From Halonatronomonas sp964558325 (lineage in GTDB: Bacteria; Bacillota; Halanaerobiia; Halanaerobiales; Halarsenatibacteraceae), in the NCBI GenBank assembly GCA_964558325.1, contig CAZLCX010000002.1, positions 62,001 through 126,000 on the forward strand: 64,000 nucleotides of DNA, written 5' to 3'. A program made the position numbers and the translations under genes. This document shows positions 42,380-51,393 of the stretch, piece after piece (position 1 is the stretch's first letter; each line of letters opens with the position of its first letter). A model generated the notes under the pieces. The model had not been told where the DNA came from. It was given only the letters and a program-made list of their open reading frames with translations, and did no database searches.

Positions 42380-43402
42380 ATGGATCAAGAAAGAGTTGTT
42401 ACTCCTGAAGAAAAGCAGGATGATGAGTTTGATAAGACTTTAAGACCTAAACAGTTAAAGTATTATGTTGGGCAAAAAAAGGTAAAGGAAAAATTAAAAA
42501 TATTTATTCAGGCAGCTAAGCAGCGAGGAGAGGCTCTTGATCATGTGATGTTATATGGACCTCCTGGGCTTGGTAAAACTACACTGGCTAATATTATTGC
42601 TAATGAGTTAAATGTTAATATTCATACAACCAGCGGACCAGCTATTGAAAGACCTGGAGATTTAGCCAGTATTTTAACAAACTTAACAAGTAAGGATATT
42701 CTTTTTATTGATGAAATTCATAGATTAAATAGAATGGTTGAAGAAGTCTTATATCCAGCTATGGAGGATTATGGATTGGATATAATGATTGGAAAAGGGC
42801 CATCTGCAAGATCTGTAAGACTGGACTTGCCACAATTTACCCTGGTTGGTGCTACAACAAGGGCTGGCCAGTTATCTTCTCCTTTAAGGGATAGATTTGG
42901 TGTTATAAATAGACTTGAATTTTATAATAAAGAAGAGTTAAGCCAGATTGTTCAGAGATCAGCAAGAATCCTTGGAGTTGAAATATCTGAAGATGGTTCT
43001 GGAGAGATAGCCTGTCGTTCTCGTGGAACTCCGAGAATTGCTAATCGTCTGTTACGAAGAGTAAGAGATTATGCTGAGGTTAAGGCTGATGGCGTAATTA
43101 CTCCGGAAGTAGTAGATAAAGCTCTTAATTTATTAGAAATTGATGAACTAGGATTAGACAGATTAGATTATAGGCTTTTAAAATCTATTATAAATAAATT
43201 TGGTGGTGGACCAGTAGGTTTAAAAACTATAGCTGCAGCAATTAGTGAAGAAACGGAAACTATTGAAGATGTTTATGAACCCTATTTATTACAGCTAGGT
43301 TTTTTAGAAAGGACGCCACGTGGCAGGAAAGCAACTAAAATGGCCTATAAGCATTTAAATATAAATTATAAAAACAGTGATGGAAAGAGTTTGTTTGATT
43401 AG
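42380..43402 (+). CDS. ruvB: Holliday junction DNA helicase RuvB
   Basis: AAA+ motor of branch migration. The 340 residues contain Walker A GPPGLGKTTLA, Walker B LFIDEIHRL, sensor 1 GATTRAG, arginine-finger segment and the C-terminal winged helix (LGFLERTPRGRKAT). It follows ruvA by six bases and precedes queA by 20. Confidence 0.98.
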   Translation: MDQERVVTPEEKQDDEFDKTLRPKQLKYYVGQKKVKEKLKIFIQAAKQRGEALDHVMLYGPPGLGKTTLANIIANELNVNIHTTSGPAIERPGDLASILTNLTSKDILFIDEIHRLNRMVEEVLYPAMEDYGLDIMIGKGPSARSVRLDLPQFTLVGATTRAGQLSSPLRDRFGVINRLEFYNKEELSQIVQRSARILGVEISEDGSGEIACRSRGTPRIANRLLRRVRDYAEVKADGVITPEVVDKALNLLEIDELGLDRLDYRLLKSIINKFGGGPVGLKTIAAAISEETETIEDVYEPYLLQLGFLERTPRGRKATKMAYKHLNINYKNSDGKSLFD

Positions 43403-43422
43403 AGTTTTATGGAGGTATATGA

Positions 43423-44445
43423 ATGAAAACATCTGATTTTGACTATGATTTGCCGGAAAAATTAATAGCCCAGGAGCCAGCAGATCAGAGAGACCAATCT
43501 AATTTGTTGGTTCTAAATAAATCTGGAGAATTACTTGATGATTTAAAATTTTATCAACTGAAGAAATATTTACAGCCAGGAGATCGTCTTGTTTTTAATA
43601 ACAGTAAGGTTATTCCGGCACGTCTGTTTGGTGAAAAAGTAACTTCTGGGATTGAAATAGAAATTTTATTATTGACTGAGTTAGCTCTTGACCGCTGGGA
43701 AGTATTAGTTAATCCTGGTCGCCGGGTAAAAAAAGGAACAAAAATACGATTTGATAATGAATTAATGGCTGAAACTATAGATTATACTAATTTTGGTGGC
43801 AGAGTTTTAGAATTTAAACCTGAAGGTAGTTTGAAATCAAAACTTGATGATTTAGGTGAAATGCCACTTCCACCATATATTAAAAAGAAACCAGAGGATC
43901 CTAATAGATATCAAACTGTTTATGCCGATAAAGAAGGATCTGCTGCTGCGCCAACAGCAGGATTGCATTTTACAGATGAAATTCTTAAAGAACTCCAGGA
44001 ATATGGAGTTGGATTAAGTTATTTGACTTTACATGTTGGGTTAGGAACTTTTAGGCCTGTAAAAGTTGATGATGTTGAAAAACATAATATGCATGAAGAA
44101 TATTATGAGATTGACAAAAAAACTGCTAATGATATAATGGATACGAAAAATAATGGTGGTCGAGTTATATCGGTTGGAACTACTTCTGTTAGAGCCCTGG
44201 AGTCTGCAGCTTCTTCAATTAAAGAAAGGAAAGGAGCAAAGGGATGGACCGATATTTTTATTTATCCAGGATATAACTTCAAAATAATTGATGGACTATT
44301 AACTAATTTTCATCTTCCAGAATCTACTTTAATTATGTTAGTTGCAGCTTTAATTGGAAAAGAAAAGGTTATGAAAGCCTACAAGCATGCAATTGAAAAA
44401 GAATACAGGTTCTATAGTTTTGGAGATGCAATGATTATAATATAA
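43423..44445 (+). CDS. queA: tRNA preQ1(34) S-adenosylmethionine ribosyltransferase-isomerase
   Basis: Penultimate-type step of queuosine synthesis, transferring ribosyl from SAM to preQ1 in tRNA. The 340-residue product has FDYDLPEKLIAQEP at the start, the VNPGRRVKKG block, APTAGLHFT, and the C-terminal LLTNFHLPESTLIMLV signature. It is adjacent to tgt, its partner enzyme, in the conserved ruvB-queA-tgt order. Confidence 0.97.
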   Translation: MKTSDFDYDLPEKLIAQEPADQRDQSNLLVLNKSGELLDDLKFYQLKKYLQPGDRLVFNNSKVIPARLFGEKVTSGIEIEILLLTELALDRWEVLVNPGRRVKKGTKIRFDNELMAETIDYTNFGGRVLEFKPEGSLKSKLDDLGEMPLPPYIKKKPEDPNRYQTVYADKEGSAAAPTAGLHFTDEILKELQEYGVGLSYLTLHVGLGTFRPVKVDDVEKHNMHEEYYEIDKKTANDIMDTKNNGGRVISVGTTSVRALESAASSIKERKGAKGWTDIFIYPGYNFKIIDGLLTNFHLPESTLIMLVAALIGKEKVMKAYKHAIEKEYRFYSFGDAMIII

Positions 44446-44462
44446 ATATTGGAGAAGATAAT

Positions 44463-45575
44463 ATGGGTTTTGAATTCAAACTAAAAAATAAGTGCAGTAA
44501 TTCTTTAGCTAGAGAAGGATTTATTAATATAGATGGAAAGACTATTGATACCCCGATATTTATGCCTGTCGGTACTCAGGCAACTGTTAAATCTCTTAAA
44601 CCTGAAGATTTAAAAGAATGTGGAGCAAGTATTATCCTTGCTAATACTTATCATCTATATTTAAGACCAGGTTCTGATTTAATAGCCAGTGCAGGTGGAT
44701 TACATGAATTTATGAACTGGGATAGATTGATTTTAACAGATAGTGGAGGCTTTCAAGTTTTTAGCCTGTCAGATTTAAATGATATTAAAGAAGAGGGAGT
44801 TTATTTTCAATCTCATCTTGATGGTTCCAAACACTTTATATCTCCAGAAAAATCAATTAAGATTCAGAAGGATTTAGGTGCAGATATCATTATGGCTTTT
44901 GATGAATGTGCCCCATATCCTGCAGAAAAAAGTTATGTTAAAGAATCTCTTGAAAGGACTCTCCGCTGGGCTAAGAGATGTAAAGAAGAAATGGTAGGTG
45001 TTAATAACCAATATTTATTTGGAATAGTTCAGGGAGGGACATATCCTGAATTAAGAAAGTTGAGCGCCAGAGAGACAGTAAAATTGGATTTTCCTGGTTA
45101 TGCTATTGGTGGCTTAAGTGTTGGCGAAGAGACAGAATTAATGCATAAAATGCTTGAAGTAACAATTCCAGAACTTCCAGAAAGTAAGCCAAGATATTTA
45201 ATGGGGGTTGGGACTCCTGAAGATCTGATTGAAGGTGTCCGCAGAGGAATTGATATGTTCGATTGTGTAATGCCAACCAGAATTGCCAGACATGGGAGCA
45301 TATATACATCTCGGGGGAGAATTACCATTAGAAATGCCTCTTTTAGCGAGGATTTTAATTCTCCTGATCCAGAATGTAGTTGTTATGTATGTAGGAATTA
45401 TAGCAGGGCATATATTAGACATCTTCTTAATAGAAATGAAATTTTAGGGGTTATTTTAACAAGTTATCATAATATATTCTTTTTACTTGACTTGATGGCT
45501 AAAATAAGGAAAAGTATTAGCGCTGATTGTTTTAATGAGTTTGCAGAAGAGTTTTATAGTTATTATTTAAATTAA
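44463..45575 (+). CDS. tgt: Queuine/preQ1 tRNA-guanine transglycosylase
   Basis: Exchanges guanine-34 in GUN anticodons for preQ1. The 370-residue product contains PVGTQATVKSL, TDSGGFQVFSLSDL (with the catalytic-side Asp), MAFDECAPYP, GGLSVGE and the zinc site CSCYVCRNYSRAYIRHL (C-x-C-x2-C ... H). It begins 17 bases after queA. A strong hairpin follows the stop. Confidence 0.97.
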   Translation: MGFEFKLKNKCSNSLAREGFINIDGKTIDTPIFMPVGTQATVKSLKPEDLKECGASIILANTYHLYLRPGSDLIASAGGLHEFMNWDRLILTDSGGFQVFSLSDLNDIKEEGVYFQSHLDGSKHFISPEKSIKIQKDLGADIIMAFDECAPYPAEKSYVKESLERTLRWAKRCKEEMVGVNNQYLFGIVQGGTYPELRKLSARETVKLDFPGYAIGGLSVGEETELMHKMLEVTIPELPESKPRYLMGVGTPEDLIEGVRRGIDMFDCVMPTRIARHGSIYTSRGRITIRNASFSEDFNSPDPECSCYVCRNYSRAYIRHLLNRNEILGVILTSYHNIFFLLDLMAKIRKSISADCFNEFAEEFYSYYLN

Positions 45576-45584
45576 TTGGATTAT

Positions 45585-45629
45585 CTCTTACTAATCTTCA
45601 ATAAAATGAAGGATTATTAAGAGTTTTGT
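45585..45629 (+). terminator. Long hairpin after tgt
   Basis: Nearly perfect 16-17-base arms (45585-45600 with 45607-45623), ATAAAA loop, then TTTTG. It separates the queuosine genes from the Sec genes. Confidence 0.8.
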
Positions 45630-45686
45630 TGAATATAAAAAAAGATGGTTAGAGAATTAACAAAGAATATAAGGAGGAGTTTTTTA

Positions 45687-45977
45687 ATGGAACTTATTTT
45701 ATCATTAGTACCCTGGATTTTAATTTTTGGAGTTTTTTGGTTCTTTTTAATTAGACCGCAAAAGAAACAGCAGAAAGAGCATCAAAATATGCTAAGTAAT
45801 CTTAAGGTTGGAGATAAGATAGTAACTGCTGGTGGGATAAAAGGAAAGATAGTTAAGATTAAAGATAATATTGTCAGGTTAAGAATTTCTTCGAATGTTG
45901 ATATTGATTTATTGAAATCGTCAATAAGTCACCTTGAAAAGAGTGAAGATGACGAAGAAGAAAATAATGACAATTAA
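45687..45977 (+). CDS. yajC: Preprotein translocase accessory subunit YajC
   Basis: Small inner-membrane partner of SecDF. The 96-residue product has one N-terminal membrane segment (WILIFGVFWFFLI), the RPQKKQQKEHQNMLSNLKVGDKIVTAGG signature (the first half is diagnostic) and an acidic tail. The frame is open back to 45645, but AAGGAGG at about 45671-45677 supports the ATG at 45687. It precedes lepB and secDF. Confidence 0.93.
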   Translation: MELILSLVPWILIFGVFWFFLIRPQKKQQKEHQNMLSNLKVGDKIVTAGGIKGKIVKIKDNIVRLRISSNVDIDLLKSSISHLEKSEDDEEENNDN

Positions 45978-46012
45978 TTGACATTTAATTAGCCTGGATG
46001 GAGGTAATTTTT

Positions 46013-46561
46013 GTGGATAGCAGTGATATTAAAGAATTTGTACAATCTTTAGTTATAGCAGGTGTTTTAGCATTTTTAATTATAACTTTTGTAGCTCAAT
46101 CATTTGTTGTTGAAGGTAGTTCAATGGAAGACACATTACAGAATGGTGAAAGATTAATTGCTAATAAGATTATTTACCGTTTTAGAGGCCCAGAAAGAGG
46201 AGAAATTGTAGTCTTTACTCCCCAAGGTGCGGAAGATAAAAGATATATTAAGAGAGTTCTTGGCTTGCCAGGAGATAAAATTTATATACGTGATCAGACA
46301 CTTTATATAAATGGTGAACCAGTGGAGGAAGATTATATCAAAGAGCCGATGAAAGATGTTGGGAGCTCAGGCCCATTTGAAGTACCTGAAGATAAGTATT
46401 TTGTTTTAGGTGACAATAGGAATCACAGTGCTGACAGTAGATTTGAATCTCTTGTTGGCTATGTTGATGAGGAATCAATACACGGAAAAGCAACCTGGGT
46501 TTTCTGGCCTTTAACAGAGATGAGATTAATCGAACATGAAAATTATGCACTAGATAATTAA
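46013..46561 (+). CDS. lepB: Signal peptidase I
   Basis: Cleaves signal peptides from exported proteins. The 182-residue Gram-positive-type enzyme has one membrane segment (about 12-30), catalytic Ser37 in EGSSMEDTL and Lys80 in RYIKRVLGLPGD, plus the GDNRNHSADSR box. ATG 45998 is in frame, but GGAGGT at 46000-46005 favours GTG 46013. Its position between yajC and secD is unusual compared with many Firmicutes but functionally logical, since all act in export. Confidence 0.9.
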   Translation: MDSSDIKEFVQSLVIAGVLAFLIITFVAQSFVVEGSSMEDTLQNGERLIANKIIYRFRGPERGEIVVFTPQGAEDKRYIKRVLGLPGDKIYIRDQTLYINGEPVEEDYIKEPMKDVGSSGPFEVPEDKYFVLGDNRNHSADSRFESLVGYVDEESIHGKATWVFWPLTEMRLIEHENYALDN

Positions 46562-46595
46562 TAAAATTTAAACAATTGTTGTTGGGAGGATGAAT

Positions 46596-47801
46596 ATGAG
46601 GTATAAGCAGAAACGCAAAATTAAAATAGGACTAATAGTCTTAGTTGTTGCACTGGCTGTTGGTCTTTATGGATATTATGGAATTAATTTAGGGCTTGAC
46701 CTGGAAGGCGGTTCTCATATAGTTTTACAGGCGCAGCCAACTGAAGATAGAGATATTAATAATGATGTTATGACTGGTATATTAAGTGTTATCGAAAGAA
46801 GGGTTAATCAGATCGGATTATCTGAACCGGTTATTCAGAGAGAAGGTAGTGATAGAATTATTGTTGAACTGCCTGCAGTTGATAATCCCTCAGAAGCTAT
46901 ATCTACAATTGGTAGAACGGCTATGCTCACTTTTAGGATTGATGGAGAAGAGGTTATGACTGGTGAAAACATTGATGATGCCAAAGCCAGTCATGATGAG
47001 TATGGGAGACCGGTAGTAACATTTAATTTAAATAATGAAGGTGCAAGAGAATTTGAAAACATCACCAGGCAACATATGGGTAAGCAAATGGGAGTTTATC
47101 TGGATGATGAAGAATTGACTAACCCTACTATTCAAGCAGTAATAAGAGAGTCTGGTCAGATTACTGGATATGACAGTGTAGAAGAAGCACAGGAACACGC
47201 TATTTTAATTCGCGAAGGTGCTTTACCTGTGCCGGTAGAAGTAATGGAAAGTAGAACAGTGGGTCCAACTTTGGGATCTATAGCTATTCAACAGAGTATT
47301 AGAGCAGGTTTGCTTGGCTTATTATTAGTTGCTGCTTATATTGTCTTTTATTATAAATTTCCTGGATTAATAGCAGCTATTTCATTAATTATATATGGAA
47401 TTATATTTATGGGTACCTTATCTGGTTTACAAGCAGTCCTTACTCTACCAGGTATAGCTGGTTTAATATTGTCAATTGGTATGGCTGTTGATGCTAATAT
47501 AATTATCTTTGAGAGGATAAAAGATGAGAGAAAAAATGGTAAAACATTAAGAGCAGCTATAGATGCTGGATTTAAAAGAGCATATATGACAATAGTTGAT
47601 GCTAATGTCACTACTTTAATTACCGCCTCAATTCTGGCTTATTTTACAAGTGGCTCAGTTAGGGGTTTTGCTGTTACTCTGATAATAGGTATTGTTGCAA
47701 GTATGTTTAATGCATTTTTTATAACGAAAACTCTAATAGATTTAAGTTCTGGTACAAATCTTTTGCAATCATCACGTGCATTTGGTGTTAGGGAGGGGTA
47801 G
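46596..47801 (+). CDS. secD: Protein translocase subunit SecD
   Basis: Uses the proton or sodium motive force to help pull proteins out through SecYEG. The 401-residue product has N-terminal membrane segment 1, GLDLEGGSHIVLQ, a short periplasmic P1 region, and six membrane segments in all, with AGLILSIGMAVDANIIIFERIKDE as the RND-type motif. Its length matches the short SecD of Clostridia. It precedes secF by six bases. Confidence 0.94.
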   Translation: MRYKQKRKIKIGLIVLVVALAVGLYGYYGINLGLDLEGGSHIVLQAQPTEDRDINNDVMTGILSVIERRVNQIGLSEPVIQREGSDRIIVELPAVDNPSEAISTIGRTAMLTFRIDGEEVMTGENIDDAKASHDEYGRPVVTFNLNNEGAREFENITRQHMGKQMGVYLDDEELTNPTIQAVIRESGQITGYDSVEEAQEHAILIREGALPVPVEVMESRTVGPTLGSIAIQQSIRAGLLGLLLVAAYIVFYYKFPGLIAAISLIIYGIIFMGTLSGLQAVLTLPGIAGLILSIGMAVDANIIIFERIKDERKNGKTLRAAIDAGFKRAYMTIVDANVTTLITASILAYFTSGSVRGFAVTLIIGIVASMFNAFFITKTLIDLSSGTNLLQSSRAFGVREG

Positions 47802-47807
47802 TGTTCC

Positions 47808-48692
47808 ATGAATTTCACGAGAAACTGGGAATTAATATCAAAAAGGAAAATATGGTTTACAATATCAATTGTTTTTATGGTTGTATCATTATTGTTTTTA
47901 GGTATTAATGGACTGAATTTAGGAATAGATTTTCAGGGTGGATCAATTATAGAATATTCATTCTCAGAAGAAGTTGGTACAGAAGAGGTAAGAGAGGTAT
48001 TACAGGAGATTAATATAGCTACTGAAGCTCAGTTACAGGAGAGTGGTGAGGCTGAAGAATATGGAATTATTTTAAGGTCTTCTGAATTAACACAGGAAGA
48101 GACTCAGGAAATAAATGATGCAATGGATGAAAGTTTTGAAGGAACTGATTTATTAAGAAGTGAATCAGTTGGACCTGTTATCGGCGAAGAGTTAAGAATG
48201 CAGGCATTATTAGCATTGTTAGTCGCAGCAGTGGCAATTGTTATTTATATTAGTTTTAGGTTTGAATTTAAATTTGCAATTGTAGCTTTGTTGGCTTTGG
48301 CTCATGATGTTGTTTTTACAATAGGGGTTTTTGCGATACTTGGCAAGGAAATCAATACTGCCTTTATAGCAGCATTATTAACAATTATAGGTTATTCAAT
48401 AAATGATACTATTGTAATTTTTGATAGAATAAGGGAAAATATGAAATTGCATAAAAGGACTTCATTTTCAGAACTTGCAAATAGAGCCGTTGTTGATACT
48501 TTACCAAGGTCAATAAATACCTCGATGACTACATTAGTTGCTATTTTAGCAATATATTTATTTGGAGGAGCAGCTATTCAAACATTTATGTTAGCACTTT
48601 TTGTCGGCATGGCAGTAGGAACTTATTCATCTATATTTGTTGCCAGTCCAATATTAGTTAGCTGGCAGAATAAAGTTAAAACTGCTCAATAA
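47808..48692 (+). CDS. secF: Protein translocase subunit SecF
   Basis: Partner of SecD in late protein export. The 294-residue product has LGIDFQGGSIIEYSF, a six-helix membrane fold and the GYSINDTIVIFDRIREN motif. It is separate from SecD, unlike the fused SecDF of Bacillus. The next gene in many Firmicutes is recJ; here a short coiled-coil gene and a UbiB-like kinase follow. Confidence 0.95.
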   Translation: MNFTRNWELISKRKIWFTISIVFMVVSLLFLGINGLNLGIDFQGGSIIEYSFSEEVGTEEVREVLQEINIATEAQLQESGEAEEYGIILRSSELTQEETQEINDAMDESFEGTDLLRSESVGPVIGEELRMQALLALLVAAVAIVIYISFRFEFKFAIVALLALAHDVVFTIGVFAILGKEINTAFIAALLTIIGYSINDTIVIFDRIRENMKLHKRTSFSELANRAVVDTLPRSINTSMTTLVAILAIYLFGGAAIQTFMLALFVGMAVGTYSSIFVASPILVSWQNKVKTAQ

Positions 48693-48716
48693 AATTAATT
48701 ATTGGAGGGATTATTT

Positions 48717-49034
48717 ATGAGTAAATTAGAAGAATTACTTTATCGCAGTATCGGGTCCCTGGATTTAACAGTTAATAAGCTTGAAGAATTAGTGCAGTCT
48801 TTAGTAGAAGAAGGAGAATTAACTAAGAAACAGGGTAAGGAGTTAATTGAGCGCTGGCAACAAAAAGGGGATAAGCAGAAGGATAAATTAGAAGATATTT
48901 TTGACGAAAAACTTGATAAGCTGGGAGTTATTCGGGATGAAGAATTTGATAAATTAAAGGAACGGGTTGCACGTCTTGAAACTGAATTAAAAAACTTAAA
49001 AGATAAAACATCTCAGAAAAATACTGAAATATAA
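48717..49034 (+). CDS. Small phasin-like coiled-coil protein
   Basis: Function unknown. The 105 residues are highly charged and helical, resembling the phasin/polyhydroxyalkanoate-granule-associated superfamily in outline (KLEELLYRSIGSLDLTV, LVEEGELTKKQGKELIERW) with a C-terminal coiled coil ending in lysine/glutamate repeats. No membrane segment or signal peptide. GGAGGGA at 48703-48709 supports ATG 48717 over TTG 48702. It lies 14 bases upstream of the UbiB-like kinase gene, so the two are probably made together. Small proteins of this kind often precede UbiB genes; that is my recollection, not a check. Confidence 0.7.
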   Translation: MSKLEELLYRSIGSLDLTVNKLEELVQSLVEEGELTKKQGKELIERWQQKGDKQKDKLEDIFDEKLDKLGVIRDEEFDKLKERVARLETELKNLKDKTSQKNTEI

Positions 49035-49048
49035 AGTGGGATAATAAT

Positions 49049-50719
49049 ATGGCTTTAAATATCAGGAAAAAATATAAGCATCTCCAGAGATATAGACAGA
49101 TTAGTCAGGTCTTTGTTAAAAATGGACTTGGGTTTATCCTTGATAGGTTTGATTTAAAGAAATTTGTTCCACTAAAAAAAAGATTTGAAATAAATGAAAC
49201 GCCAGATAATATTAGTGTGCCAGTTAGATTAAGACAGGTGTTTCAAGAATTAGGCCCAACTTATGTAAAGTTGGGCCAAATATTAAGTACCAGGCCTGAT
49301 ATTTTTCCTCCAGATTATATTATTGAGTTCAAAAAACTTCAGGATAAAGTACCCCCTGTTGCTTTTAATCAGATAAATATTTTATTAGAAGAAGAATTAG
49401 GGCAAAATTATAATGAAAAGATTTTTAGTGATTTTGATAAGGAGGCTACAGCAGGGGCATCAATAGCTCAAACCCATCAGGCTATTTTAAAAAATGGTGA
49501 CCCAGTTATAGTAAAAGTTCAAAGGCCCTTTATTCAGGAAAAAATAAAAGTTGATTTAGAAATAATTACAGATTTAGCAGAATTGGCTGTAGATAGAAAT
49601 ATTTTACCGGAATTTATTGATCCTGTTGGTTTAGTTGAAGAATTTAAAGAGAGTCTTAAAAAAGAACTTAATTTCAAACAAGAGTTAGCTAATATCAAAA
49701 GATTTCAGACAAACTTTGCTGATGTTGATTCTATAATAAGCCCCAAAGTATATGAAAAATATTCAACTAGAAGAGTATTAATAATGGAAGAAATTAAAGG
49801 CAAAAAATTAAGTGAAATTGATTCTTTTGATGATATTGAAAATAAAAAGCTATCTAGATTAGGTGCTCATTCATTTTTGAAACAGGTAATGATTCATGGT
49901 TTTTTTCATGCTGATCCTCATCCAGGGAATATCTTTATTATTGATGGAGATAAAATAGCCTATATTGATTTTGGAATGATGGGTCAAATTTCAAGTGAAG
50001 ATAGAGATTTGTTTTCTCTGCTATTTGCCGCTCTTTTAAGAAGGAATGTTGAAGTAATTACAGATACGATATTAGAAATTGGAGATATGCCTTATAGTTT
50101 AAATAAAAGAAAATTTAAACTAGATATAGAAGAATTTATTTATAGTTATTATAATAGAAAATTAGAAGATATTAATTTCAAGGTTTTATTTGAAGATTTA
50201 CAGAAGATTGTATTTAAACATCATATAAGACTTCCTCAGGAATTTTTTCTGCTATTTAGGGCTTTAAGTTTAAATGAGGGAGTAGGTTCAACCTTAGACC
50301 CTGAATTTAATATTGTTGAAATAGGAAATGAATTTATTCAAGAGTTAATCTATGACAGGTTGAAACCTGATAATCTATTTAAAAAAGTATCTTTAAAATT
50401 ATGGAGATTATTTAATAATGTTAAAGGTTATCCTTCAGATATAACAGAAATATTTGATATGATTAAAGATGACCGAATAACAATAAATTTTAAACATATG
50501 AATTTAGAAAACCTAATTAATGAGATTGACTTTGCCTCTAATAGATTATCAATAAGCATGATTATTTCAGCCTTAATAGTTGGTTCTTCAATGATTATTC
50601 AATCAGAGGTTGAGCCACTTGTTAGAGGGGTTCCAGTGCTTGGTTTCATTGGATATACTTTAGCAGGTATTATGGGACTATGGCTTGTTATTTCGATTTT
50701 AAGATCAGGTAGATTTTAA
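49049..50719 (+). CDS. ABC1/UbiB (AarF) family protein kinase-like protein
   Basis: Atypical kinase-like ATPase. Members in respiring bacteria (UbiB) support ubiquinone synthesis; in anaerobic Firmicutes the target is unknown. The 556 residues contain VKLGQILSTRPD (KxGQ motif), AGASIAQTHQA and VIVKVQRP (modified P-loop and lysine), HADPHPGN (catalytic loop) and IDFGMMG. Two C-terminal membrane segments lie at about 490-550. It is co-transcribed with the phasin-like gene. Not quinone-related by any visible neighbour. Confidence 0.88.
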   Translation: MALNIRKKYKHLQRYRQISQVFVKNGLGFILDRFDLKKFVPLKKRFEINETPDNISVPVRLRQVFQELGPTYVKLGQILSTRPDIFPPDYIIEFKKLQDKVPPVAFNQINILLEEELGQNYNEKIFSDFDKEATAGASIAQTHQAILKNGDPVIVKVQRPFIQEKIKVDLEIITDLAELAVDRNILPEFIDPVGLVEEFKESLKKELNFKQELANIKRFQTNFADVDSIISPKVYEKYSTRRVLIMEEIKGKKLSEIDSFDDIENKKLSRLGAHSFLKQVMIHGFFHADPHPGNIFIIDGDKIAYIDFGMMGQISSEDRDLFSLLFAALLRRNVEVITDTILEIGDMPYSLNKRKFKLDIEEFIYSYYNRKLEDINFKVLFEDLQKIVFKHHIRLPQEFFLLFRALSLNEGVGSTLDPEFNIVEIGNEFIQELIYDRLKPDNLFKKVSLKLWRLFNNVKGYPSDITEIFDMIKDDRITINFKHMNLENLINEIDFASNRLSISMIISALIVGSSMIIQSEVEPLVRGVPVLGFIGYTLAGIMGLWLVISILRSGRF

Positions 50720-50747
50720 CTCTGATAAATACTATCAGAGTTTTTTT
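50718..50747 (+). terminator. Terminator after the ABC1 kinase gene
   Basis: Perfect 10-bp stem aactctgata/tatcagagtt (50718-50727 with 50733-50742), AATAC loop and TTTTT. Confidence 0.9.
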
Positions 50748-50782
50748 GTTACAGGAATATTTATTTGTTAATATTTATCTAA

Positions 50783-50812
50783 TTGGACTTATTTCTTATA
50801 ATAGTATATAAT
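50783..50812 (+). promoter_or_regulatory. Promoter for apt-rel
   Basis: TTGGAC (50783-50788), 18-base spacer, TATAAT (50807-50812). The apt ATG follows 35 bases later. Confidence 0.6.
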
Positions 50813-50847
50813 ATTAATGTTGAAAATTAATTAAGGGAGGATTTATA

Positions 50848-51360
50848 ATGGATATTAAGGAGTTTATCAGGGAGATACCGGATTTTCCTAAAGAGGGGAT
50901 TTTATTTAAAGATATTACTCCAATTTTGCAAAATCCTAAAACCTATAAGTATGTTATTGATAAAATGGTTGAATATTATTCTGAATATGATATTGATTAT
51001 GTTGCAGCTATTGAAGCAAGGGGGTTTTTATTTGGCCCTCAGATAGCAATGAGATTAGATAAAGGATTTATACCAATCAGAAAGCCAGGCAAATTACCTG
51101 CTGAAGTTATTACAGCTGAATATGAGCTAGAATATGGCACGAATACGATAGAAATTCATAAAGATGCTATTAAACCAGGGGATAAAGTATTATTAATAGA
51201 TGATTTATTGGCGACTGGTGGAACTACTAAAGCAGCTATTGAATTAATTGAAAAACTTAAAGGTAAAGTTATAGGGATTGGATTTTTGTTAGAACTAGCA
51301 GCATTAAAGGGGAGAGAAGAATTAGAGGATTATGATGTTTATTCATTAATTACTGATTAA
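50848..51360 (+). CDS. apt: Adenine phosphoribosyltransferase
   Basis: Makes AMP from adenine and PRPP. The 170-residue product starts IREIPDFPKEGILFKDITP, has AIEARGFLFGPQIA and the PRPP loop VLLIDDLLATGGTTKAA. AGGGAGG precedes the ATG and its own promoter lies upstream. apt-rel is a conserved Firmicutes pair, usually preceded by recJ. Confidence 0.97.
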   Translation: MDIKEFIREIPDFPKEGILFKDITPILQNPKTYKYVIDKMVEYYSEYDIDYVAAIEARGFLFGPQIAMRLDKGFIPIRKPGKLPAEVITAEYELEYGTNTIEIHKDAIKPGDKVLLIDDLLATGGTTKAAIELIEKLKGKVIGIGFLLELAALKGREELEDYDVYSLITD

Positions 51361-51393
51361 ATAAGTAATGCATTTATATTTAGGAGAATTTAT

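Noticed and set aside
45098..45422. Three overlapping reverse frames inside tgt
   Set aside because: Frames shadow the conserved zinc-site region of tgt and overlap one another.
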